Positions 35,701 through 45,400 of a stretch of 64,000 bases of DNA are shown here, piece by piece. A model generated the notes under the pieces. It made no database searches. It saw only the letters and a program-made list of their open reading frames with translations, and was not told where the DNA came from. The position numbers and the translations under genes were made by a program. Source of the stretch: Eudorina sp. 2006-703-Eu-15. Its lineage: Eukaryota > Chlorophyta > Chlorophyceae > Chlamydomonadales > Volvocaceae. The stretch is taken from positions 2,195,328 to 2,259,327 of the forward strand of contig BDSI01000002.1 of the NCBI GenBank assembly GCA_003117195.1, read 5' to 3'. Each line of letters begins with the position of its first letter. Within the stretch, counting starts at the first letter, position 1.

Positions 35701-38700
35701 CGCGCTGGTGTGGGTTGTACGCAAAGGCGAGAAACGTTTGCCTTGCCTGGTTGCCAACCGTTGAGTTACAAGACAAACGCTGATATGATGCACTCATTCC
35801 GGTCAACTGCGCTAACCCCATACATGCACCCCTCTGCGGATGCGCGCCCAACCGCCCGGGCTCAGCGCGGACGGGGGCCTACCGTCGGCTGCCGCTGCCT
35901 TCTTCTCCTTCTCCTTTTGCTTCTTCTTGAGCTTCTTCTTCTGCGCGGCCGTCAGCTCCTTGCCGCCCTCCTCGCCGCCCGCATCATCGCCCTCCTCGCC
36001 GCCCTCCGCGGCTTCGGCATCCTGCTCGGCAGCCGGCGCCGCGGCCGGGGCCGGCGCGGGGGCAGCCTCGGCAGGCTTGGCCGCCGCGGGCTGCTGCTGC
36101 GGTTTGGGCCCGTCAATCATGGCCAGCAGGGCGTCAATGTCTTCGTCCTCCTTATCCGCCTTGCCGCCCTTGCCCTTCTTCTTCTTGTCGTTCTTCTTCC
36201 CTGACGCCGACAGAAGGCACATCCAAACACATGAACATCAGGATTGCTCGTTGAAGGTACGCCCACTCCATGACAGATTGGCACCAGTGCCAAATGAGGA
36301 CAGAGCTGTTGCAACCAACTGTGCGCGAATCCAATTTCCTCACAGCCAAGCTCGTTATTACGACCAAGCGGCACGCGATGGGCGCATGAGCCCTGGCCCC
36401 ACCCCGACCCGGCTGCCAGAGGCCCGAGCTCGGCGATCGCGTAGCCGTGGGCTCAAGCCAAACACCCCACCTGCCCCCGCCGGCTCCTTCGGCTTGTCCA
36501 TCTCCGCCAGCAGCGCATCGACCTCCTCCTCCTCCTTGCTCTTGGCAGCGGCCTTGCCGCCCTTGCCAGCTGCCGGCTTCTCAGCAGGCTTCTCCGCCGG
36601 GGCGGGAGTGGTTGCTGCGAGGGATTCCCAACGGTTGGCACAAGGTCGGTATCGCACCTTCCTTTCTGTCTAAGCGTGGAACACGAAAGACCGGCGGACT
36701 GGAATCAAACTGCCGAGTAGCATGGACATGGCCATTGGCAGCAGAAGACAGATGCAACGTGCGTTCCACGGGCAGTCGTCCCCCATGCGGCGCCTGCCCG
36801 CAGTTTGGAGCAACAATTGCTGAAGTTCAGCGCCGCAACCCAGGTTGTCCGGGCCCCTGCGGATGAGCCTACGCCCACAATAGGTCGAGCCGCTACGCCT
36901 GGATGCGGCCTGTCGCGGAAGCGGCCTCTCGTGCCCACCCTCGGCATCGGCCTCCAGCGCCGCAAAGAGGTCGCTCATGTCCTTCTTCTTCTTGTCCTTC
37001 TTCTTCTTGGAACCCTCTTCCTGTGCGGGTTCCTCGGCCGCTGGCGCTGCGGAGGCTGCGGACAGCGACAGCATGCAACGGGGAAAGCATATCAACCCGT
37101 GCTGCTAGCAGGTATGGTTCGTAGGCACGGCGCTGGGACAGCAGCTTCCGTCCTGTACGTATTAAATCAGTAATTTGCCACGTTAAGATTGACCAAAGGG
37201 GGAAAACGTCTTGAGCACAGAGCTGTTTGGGTACTCGATAGCACCACGATCCGCCCAGGACGCGCATGCACTTTCTCACTGCACCTCCCGCATCATGATG
37301 GTTCTTCAGCCGCCTGATCAATATCTGCCAAGTGCAATCACCCAAGCCGATGCCCTGCTTGTGCTGCGGACGGCCACCCAGTGGGTGTTTTCACGCCCCT
37401 CACCTCCGGCATCCTCCTCCAGAGCGGCAAAGAGGCTGTCCATGTCCTTGCCGCCCTTCTTCTTCTTGCCGTCCTTCTTCTTGGGAGCGGCGTCTGCATC
37501 CTCTTCGGCGACAGGTGCTGCGGAAGCTGCGGTGCGCAAGAGAAGGCGACGCAGGCCAGCAATGTCGGTCAGATGGCAATGACTGCGGCCTTTCAAACCA
37601 ATGCGTCTGAGACTGTCAGAGGCACTGCGCCCACTACGTCTCCGCTATGCGACGCCGGATTCCGATGCGCTGTGCCACGGACACCCCCAACTCTTCCGGT
37701 ATTGATCGCCGGACTGGGGGTGTCTGGGCCGTTTCCTTTTCAACCCCTAACATCCAGCACGAACCCCGCCCGACCTCGCCTGTCAGGCTGCTGGCTACGC
37801 TTGACCTATGTTGTGCAATCTGTGCGCACCACACCACCCACGATAACGTGTAAGTCCCCACTTGCTGCAATCATTCAAATGTCATTGTGGCTCTGCGTCA
37901 AGTCGCTTGGGTATCGCTTCACGCGCATCATGTCGGAACACGAAGCCTCCCACGGACAGTCCCGGTGCCCCCGCCATAGCCGTAGCGTTCAACGGGACTA
38001 TGCACCGGGAGAATGCAAGGGCCCCATGCCGTTTTGCTCTTATCACCTGCGTCCTCCTCCAGGGCCGCAAACAGGCTGCTCATGTCCTTGCCGCCCTTCT
38101 TCTTCTCCTTGCTGGCCTTCGGCTTGGATGCGGCCTCCTCTTCTTCTCCATCATCAGCGGCTTTCGCCCCTGCACCCGTCCCCGCGCACGGCCGAGCTAT
38201 TCATTACACACGTGCATCTTCAGGTGCGGTGACTAGACGAACGGAATTTGGAGCAACTATGACTATGACCATGGTTTGAATGGACTATGACCATTGTTTG
38301 AATGGACTACGACCATGGTTTGAATGGACTATGACCATGGTTTGAATACGGTACAGGCTGAGGTCACCCTATTATGTGCCTGACTGCGCACTTACCAGCC
38401 TCGGCGTCCTCCTCCAGGGCCGCAAACAGGCTGCTCATGTCCTTGCCGCCCTTCTTCCCCCCCTTCTTCTCTTTGGGCTTGGGCGCAGGCGCCTCCTCCT
38501 CCTCCTCCTCTTCAACGGCCTCGTCCTTCACCCCGCCTGCACGTGTGCAGACCGTACACTCGTCATCGGTGCATGGGCAGCAATACTGTCCCCGAATGCG
38601 CAAGCGTCGTTTTATCAGCGCCCAATCCCTTCCATTTACGGATCAACTTGGCCGTCCGCAAACCTCGGACTCCGCCTCTGATGCGTCCAAGCCTTCAGCC

Positions 38701-41700
38701 CCCAGCATCTCTACTCACTCTCGGCGTCCTCCTCCAGGGCTGCGAACAGGCTGGCAGTGTCCTTGCCGCCTTTCTTGCCCTTTTTATCCTTGCCCGCCTT
38801 CGCCTTTGGCGCGGGCTTCTCCTCTTCCTCCTCCTCCTCCTCCTCGTTCGCTGCCCCTGGACGGAGACGAGCACGAGGGCGAGCGCGTCTCGGCGTTAGG
38901 CAGATCGGAGACCCTCAGCACCAGGTAAAACCTGTTTGGAGTCAGCTTTTGCCCGTATTTCCCATATTCCGTCGCTGCCCATGTCGCCCAGCTCAACGCA
39001 GGCCCCGACCTCCTCGACGCGATAGTGCCCCAAGCTCAGCTCTTACCGTCGGCGTCCTCTTCCAGGGCCGCAAATAGGCTGCTCATGTCCTTGCCGCCCT
39101 TCTTGCCCTTCTTCCCGCCCTTCGCGTCCTTTTTGGGCTTAGCAGCCGCAGGCGCCTCCTCCTCGTCGTCCTCCTCCTCGGCCCCGCCTGGCAGCTTAGA
39201 CTTGAGGCCCTGCGGGGACAGAGGCCCGGGTACTTATGTCATGCTCGCACGGTAAGGGACTGTGCCAGCAGCAACCAGAAACGCACGGTTATCCGCATGC
39301 TCCCACGTCATCCGCATGCTCCCACGTCATCCGCATGCTCAGCGGACATCTCTGTCTGCATGGCACGCGGACTGGCCCCCTGGACCTGCACGTTTGCGCG
39401 CCCCAGAAAGAGAATTGCCGGTCCTTTAGCCTAAACGTTGTGAAGCTGCAGTGTGGTGGCAGCAATGCTGGTGATGGAAGAAGGACTGCGGTATACCCAG
39501 ACGCGTCCCGCTCCCTAGCGCCGGAGACCCTGCTCGTGGGGCATCATTCTCCGCCCCTGTGCCAGTCGGCCTAATGCCCACCGGAAAACTATGCAACCTC
39601 AAGATCTACGCGCCGCACGCTGGACTGCATGTACACTGTGACCGGCCCGCGACGATTCCCTTCAAAGACATAAGCCACGGGTTGTCCAACTCAATCCCTT
39701 AAGGACAGCCGACCCAGTTGGCCCGCGGCGCGCAACTTCCAAATTCCTTCGTCCAGCGCGTGTGCCAGGCGACGGCGCCCACAGCCCGTGCCCACCCAGC
39801 TAACCACCGTCGTGTCTTCACCGTTCTGTTGCATTTCCGTAGCCCGCACGTCCACAGCGTGGTCATAAACGCAGCTCGTCCTTCACAATCGCTCGCACAC
39901 TACAGCCCCGTACAACGGCGACTTCGCGCCTGCCCTACAACTCGAACCGCAGACACCCAGAGCCCAACCCCCAACGCTCTTGGGTCTAACGTCACCCCCA
40001 AATTCTTACCATGCCAACCATGCCAAAATGCGAATGCGTCATGGACCCGCGCCCCTTGGAGAGTCCCAAGCCATCCCTTGGACATGACCGGACTCTGCTC
40101 CCGATTGTGACCGGACTCTGCTCCCGATTTGACCGCACTCTGCTCCCGATTGTGACCGGACTCTGCTCCCGATTGCCCTGCGCAAATCCAGGCCAACCCA
40201 ATGGCCCGCACCTTGGGAGGCTGCTTGGGGCAGGCCGCGCCCACCTCCGCGTCGTCCGGCAGCACCACGAGCACATTGTCCGGCTCCGGAATCCACCCAA
40301 TGTCATACGCCGAGCACAGCATGCCGAAGCTCTCCACTCCTTTGAGCTGCTTCCGCTCCATTTTCAGGCCACTCCCGGGTGTCGTCGCCCCCACAGGCTG
40401 TAAATCGCGCATACACAGTCGCGATTTGAGGGGTCCCAGACGGACCCCAGCCATGTGTAGGGTCACAGGTCAAGATACATGAGGTCAAACGAGCTTGGGT
40501 GACAGATTGCAAGGGCGCTGGGCTGACGAGGTTGCCGCAAGAAAGAACGCCTCCGTGATCAAGGCGGGCTTTAACTGCCATCTCTTTGTCAATCCGGGAA
40601 AGTCCGTGGAATCTGCTTTGGATGCCATAAATCTCCAGCGCTCAACCCATATGCCTTGCCCCCCATGTTGTTAATGTTGATAGCCCATCTGGGTCGCACG
40701 CATGTGGCATGTCGGTCGCGGCTGTGTGCCTCACCGCGTAAACGACCTTCATGCCCTCCTCCACGTCGGCGGCATTGGTGACAACGACCGACATGTCATT
40801 GCCCCAGTCCACGTCCACCACCTTGAGGCGGTCCGCCTTAGGGTGCTGCTGGACACTGAGCACCTCAGCGATTACAAGGGCGGGAGCTGGGGCGGCGCCG
40901 CCCTGCACGGCAAGCGGGGGATAACCACGACAGCGTGCATTTGTTGGGTCATGTGGGTCGCACGCAGCGGTGACTGAATCAAGCTTGGCGGCGGAACGAC
41001 AGAGGCATGTCGCAGGGAAACAGTCCGCCCGCCTTCGAGGCGACGGCTTGTCCCCGCCATCAGAGTCCCCGCTGCTTGCGCGATTTGAATAGCAGATTGC
41101 TTGGATTGCCCATGTTCATGGCACCTGAGCTTTCCGTCTTTGGCGCAAGTGTCTGGCCTGGTCCGCAGGAACGCGCTCGTGAGCTCCGACGTGCTTGCGG
41201 GCATTTGCAACACCCCCGTCGACAATTTTACGTCCCCTGAAGCACGTCGCTGTTATCGAGCCACAGCTTTGCAGCTCACATGGTATCGACCCCATGCCTA
41301 TTGTCCGTCGCCAGATGGCAGGTAGAGCCACCCGCGCGATTCAATTGCGACCCCACAGACCATGCCGGCAAAGGTACCTTCTTGCTCGCGGGCTTTGCCT
41401 GCTCCTCTGCTTCCTCCTCCTCATCCAAGTCAAGGGCAGCAAATCCAGCCTTCTTGGATGTTTTTTTGCTGGAGGAAGCTTTCTTCGGCACCGGTTCGTC
41501 CTCCTCGTCCTCGTCCGCATCGCCCAATAGCGCAAACGCTGAAGCTCCTCCCTTTCCGCCCTTTGCTTTTCCAGCCCCTGCCTTCGCCTTGGCCCGAGGG
41601 GGTCCTTCATCGTCGTCGTCAGCCACGGCAGCGCTGACCTTCTTGAGCGGATCAATATCATCATCGTCGTCATCATCAAAGGCATTCTTTCCCTTCTTGC

Positions 41701-41833
41701 CTTTCTGCTGCTTCTTCGCCGGCTTAGCTTTGGCCGGCTGGGACTTAGCTTCTACATTTGCCGCCGCCGGGCCGGTGCTTTCCTCGTCATCTACGTCAGG
41801 CAGGTCAAGGAGAGTTGCTTTTTTCTTCCCCAT
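26710..41833 (-). CDS. eIF5B: Translation initiation factor eIF5B with extra N-terminal modules
   Basis: This is the GTPase that joins the 60S subunit at the end of initiation. Exons: 41833-41378, 40902-40735, 40397-40212, 39209-39047, 38856-38719, 38536-38396, 38169-38047, 37526-37404, 37055-36939, 36614-36471, 36200-35883, 35646-35493, 35173-35068, 34566-34452, 33648-33356, 33063-32536, 32052-31912, 31531-31353, 31143-31023, 30763-30644, 30215-30029, 29838-29558, 29290-29198, 28706-28518, 28187-28059, 27677-27498, 27257-27147, 26826-26710. The total is 5121 nt (1706 aa); animal eIF5B is ~1220. The G motifs are intact: [27 protein letters not shown] and SAITGEG. The C-terminus [13 protein letters not shown]...KLKKVFQV is canonical. 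The N-terminal half is Lys/Glu/Ala-rich, with an inserted tRNA-binding fold and a repeated-exon array. The intron splitting NK|VD starts with GC. Confidence 0.92.
33740..33772 (-). repeat. Dispersed repeat A in an eIF5B intron
   Basis: On the minus strand it reads ATGTCTACCAATTTCCTATA, ~95 nt upstream of the acceptor for exon 33648. Its downstream flank (CGCTACACCCCGC) resembles the flank of the presenilin copy. Confidence 0.75.
35883..39209 (-). repeat. Array of eight homologous eIF5B exons carrying the [14 protein letters not shown] peptide
   Basis: The units in order are 39209-39047, 38856-38719, 38536-38396, 38169-38047, 37526-37404, 37055-36939, 36614-36471 and 36200-35883. All but the first are symmetric 1-1 exons, so each can be gained, lost or skipped without a frameshift. 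Each has an acidic/Ala-Pro start, a Lys/Gly block, then the motif: [79 protein letters not shown] and [16 protein letters not shown]. Two diverged units end in VDALLAEMD and [10 protein letters not shown]. The first eIF5B exon has related [10 protein letters not shown] and [12 protein letters not shown] segments. Tandem exon duplication followed by drift is the simplest reading. Confidence 0.8.
38258..38349 (-). repeat. ~23-bp tandem repeat in the eIF5B exon array
   Basis: About four units of ACTATGACCATGGTTTGAAT with a GG link lie in the intron between array units 3 and 4. Units differ by one or two bases. Confidence 0.85.
39292..39341 (-). repeat. 19-bp tandem repeat, ~2.5 copies
   Basis: CCGCATGCTCCCACGTCAT is repeated in the eIF5B intron between the tRNA-binding exons and the first array unit. 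Confidence 0.8.
40086..40181 (-). repeat. ~23-bp tandem repeat, 4 copies
   Basis: GACCGGACTCTGCTCCCGAT with a TGT link is repeated four times with minor variation in the eIF5B intron just after the second tRNA-binding exon. Confidence 0.85.
40212..40902 (-). other. Two eIF5B exons encoding a tRNA-binding OB-fold (PheRS-beta/YtpR/EMAP type)
   Basis: Exons 40902-40735 (56 codons) and 40397-40212 (62 codons) are both phase 0-0. They read [38 protein letters not shown] | [33 protein letters not shown] and [12 protein letters not shown]. These are landmarks of the tRNA_bind domain as found at the N-terminus of bacterial PheRS beta and in YtpR: HP-ADRL, VEEGMKV, a GATLPG-like loop, the LKGVES-GMLCS signature and LP-DA-VG. 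Flanking eIF5B exons are phase 0 on both sides, so inclusion keeps the frame. No ATG stands at the head of the first exon, only a TGCAG acceptor. Predicted residues are ~153-270. The domain would bind tRNA non-specifically. Confidence 0.72.
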
Positions 41834-42451
41834 CTGTAGGGTCTAGCCTCAACAGGTCGGTAGTTTTGCAGTCGCGTTGTTCAAAACTTCTAATTGAGAG
41901 AAAACGGTTAAAGGCTGGCAATTAATTGCAACTGACAAGGTGCTCTGCACGCACCTTGGATTGGCTCAAGGCCAAAAAGGTCGGAGATGGCGCGGGACAA
42001 CGTCATGTACCCCGCCGATGACCCGGATGGGGGAGATACGGGCAACACCCGTACTCTCGCCTACCCACCCTGCCTAGAGGCCTAAGACCCGGGTTCACAC
42101 CTTGAAACAGCATCAGTCCTGGAGGTCACCCCAAACATAGACATATGGCTTGTGTGACGCTGGGGTTCGGTGATACCACTAACTTGCCACTGCTCCGAGA
42201 GCCCAGCCGGACCAAGCGGAACTCGACCGTCAAAAACCGTGCCGTGCCCAACCGTCCAAACCCTTGACTTCCCTAGGCTCAGTCCTTTGCCAATTTTAGA
42301 CTGATGGTTGCACCTCCCGGCCACGCTTAGCTGCAATAAAATTACGGGAAATGTGTAGAAGCCACACCACGGGCCGCTGGGCCGGCGTGGTGATGGATTT
42401 CCTTCTCTCGTTGAACGTTGATGCGGTTGTCAACATGGAAAACTGACGAAA
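41834..42451. promoter_or_regulatory. Divergent promoter of eIF5B and the WD40-bromodomain gene
   Basis: This 618-bp spacer lies between two divergent start codons and is less GC-rich than its flanks, with AATTAATTGC near 41920 and ATAAAATTACGG near 42340. It should contain both 5' UTRs and core promoters. No specific binding site is claimed. Confidence 0.5.
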
Positions 42452-45400
42452 ATGGTGAGTCTGCGCCTGGGCGCATTCGCCATCGCCGCGTAGGAGCCCA
42501 CCAGTTGCAATCAAGTGCGCCTTGTTTTGCGGTTGAATTCCGCCGCTGTGCTAGAGGCTTTGGCGGGTTGGCCCGAAATTGGCCATCGGGGAGGACCGGT
42601 CAATCGCAGGCGAGCAAATCTACGTTGCCACTTGATTAATTACAAATTTTATACCTGAGCTCATATTTTCCATGCTTGTTCATTTCGGGGTCGGTCGTTG
42701 CTTGCATCGTCACATCACAGGACGACGGCGAATTACTTTTCCTCATATGGCGCTCGTTGTCCTCGGGGCCACTGGTCAGCGTAGCGCATGCGCTGGAGGA
42801 GGAAGCCACGCAGCGGGGTCTTCTGCCTTCGCGCGTCGATATCGAAGGTGCGGTTGGTGATGCGACAGCCGCTCCCTTCCAAACCCCAGACAGTTGAACG
42901 GCTGCCTTCAACCGCACAAGCGGCAAACATATCAACTTGTCCGCCCTCCACGCAGGCAAAGTGCACCCGGTATCGTTCGCGCAGCACGGGCTGGTCAATG
43001 CGCACGTGCCGCCCGACGCGCTTCAGCGCCTCCTCCGGAAGCTGCTGCAGCACAGCAACGCTGCCGCAGACCAGGATGGCAGTGTCCCGGTACGCTGGTG
43101 GGGCTGGGATCTGCATGGTGACCGCCATTCAACGCTGGAGGCTCCACAGCCGGCCCGCACTCCTCCCCGCGCCCCTCAACGTGCCCAAAGGGCCCCTTTG
43201 CTCTGCGTGTCACCCAAGCCCACCCTCCCTCCAAACACAAACACACACATGCCGTCCACGGTTTGGGTTGGGCGGGTCTCTTCTCTATACATATGCCGTT
43301 GCAAAGCCGCGGGCCTGCACTCGTCTGTGTCCTCACCAATGCCAGCCACGAGAGTTTTACGCATAGCGCACGGCATAGGTCGCGTGTTGCCGCCGCCAAC
43401 ACCTTCGCCGCCGGCCCTCCTGCCTGTGCATGGTTGCAGGTCGTGAGCCTGACCGCCCCCGGTCGGCACGGCCTCCTGGGCTGCGAGGACCCGCCGCTTC
43501 CGCGCTGGTGGCGCCGGCCCCATGCGCAGGTAGGGAGCAACGGGGCGCAGGCTGTCAGCCTCACAGCATATATCCCGCCCCTTGCACACCACCTCTCAGC
43601 TATTTGGCCCCGTTGCACTGCCCGGGCGGGGTCCAGGGTCCCTGTTAACACTGTACCACACAAGGAAGGAAACCCAGGTCGGCTTTCCCCTTGATAGGGC
43701 GCTAGACATGCGGCCATGTCTCGGAATTCCCCCGTCATGCGATGCAATTGGACATCGTCAAGCGTCGGCGTCGGGTGACAGAAAGCGGGTTGGCTTAGCT
43801 GCACGGTGCGGACCAGCAGCGCTCCGGCAGCGACGCAGCCATCCAACGAGGCGCCACCGCACGCGGGGGCTGGCAGGCACCTGGGAACTGCAGCGGAAGC
43901 CCAGGGCATGGGGGTCATCGGTCGGCCTGGCCCCATCAGCTATCGAATGCCGCGGCAGGTGGACGGTCGCATGGGGCCGTTTCTTCCGCGCTCCGGGCGC
44001 TGTGAGCCGGCGCTCCGTGTCTTCCAGCCCGGCGACATACACGTGCTGGTTGGAGGTTGCGGTGCATACTAATGTTTTCCGCAGGGTGTTATGCTGGCTT
44101 GAGATGTTGCCTTGTGCTGTGGTGCTGACCGCACGCTCACGGTGGTGCTGACCGCACGCTCACGGTGGTGCTGACCGCACGCTCACGGTGCCTCTTAACC
44201 TTGGGTTTGCCGCTGTTGCCGCTGCTGCTGTCGGCGCCTACCCTTCCCCCAGGCCAGCCTGCCCCACCAGCTGCTGCTGCGGCAGACGGGCCAGGCCAGC
44301 GCGCGGCTGGGCATGCCTGGCGGGTCGCACGGCTCGGTGGCGACGGGGCTGCTGTGCCGCCAGATGCGCCACCTGACGACGGCGCGGGGGCACCGACTGG
44401 TCGTGTACTGCTGCACGTACGATAACACGGGCCGGCGGATCATGACGGGGAGTGATGACAATCTGGTCAAGGTGGGGAAGGCAGGAGGAGGAGGGTAGTG
44501 GGAGGTTTGGGGGAGGGGGCTTCAGGCCGTGTCGTGTTGTATGTTTGTGGCGGCGCCGCCAAACTGACCCAGCGCCGGCCCGCTGCCCCACGAAGAGGCG
44601 GACGGGCTAACGTGCGAATCTGGACGGGAGCCCCAGGGTAAGAACCGGAAACGAAAACATATCTAGAGGGGTGTACATTAGGTACAGCAGGAAACCCGTT
44701 ATGCTCACGTGTGTTTAACACGAGGAACCCCGCCCGATCCGGGTTTAGGAGTGTGCATATCAGGCTCACAGGACAAAGCCGATCCGAGGTAAGGAATGTG
44801 CATATCAGGCACATAGGACAAAGCCGATACCTGCGCCCGCGTGCACACAGGCTGGTATTGGCCCTTCTTACGTAGGCGCTCTGACAAACACGATGCCGCC
44901 ACCGACCCCGCTATCGGGTGCGGGGGGGTTTCACCGTCGTCATCGCTGGAGGCCCCGATTCTAGCGAAACGCCGCCACCGGATGCCCTTGCTGAAGGCAT
45001 TCGCCCGCGGAACTGGTGCCTTGTGCTGCTGCTAACTCGACGGCCTTCCCCCGGCCCCCGCGGCCCCGCACCCGGCGGCCGCAGATTTGGTCCGCACAGA
45101 CGGGTGTGCTGCTCAAGTCATGTCGCGGCCACGAGGCGGAGATCACGGACTTCGCTGTCAGCCGGGACAACACCATGCTCGCCTCGGGGGACGTGTCGCA
45201 CTGCATCCGGGTGTGGAGCCTGGAGGTGTGTTCGTGGGCGGGCAGGGCAGGAGTGCTGTGACATGCAAGGGGCACAGCTGTATTCGGGTGTGGAGCCTGC
45301 AGGTTTGCGTACAGTCCGCGAGAGATGAGGAACCGTTGGCAATCCAATGATGACAGGAACCAGTAGATTACTGTAGTCAGATCCAAGACGGCGTCCGTGT

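Noticed and set aside
40212..40902. The tRNA-binding domain as a separate nested gene.
   Set aside because: No ATG heads the first exon, both exons are phase 0-0 on the eIF5B strand, and joining to neighbours keeps the frame; one fused gene is simpler, although RNA is needed.
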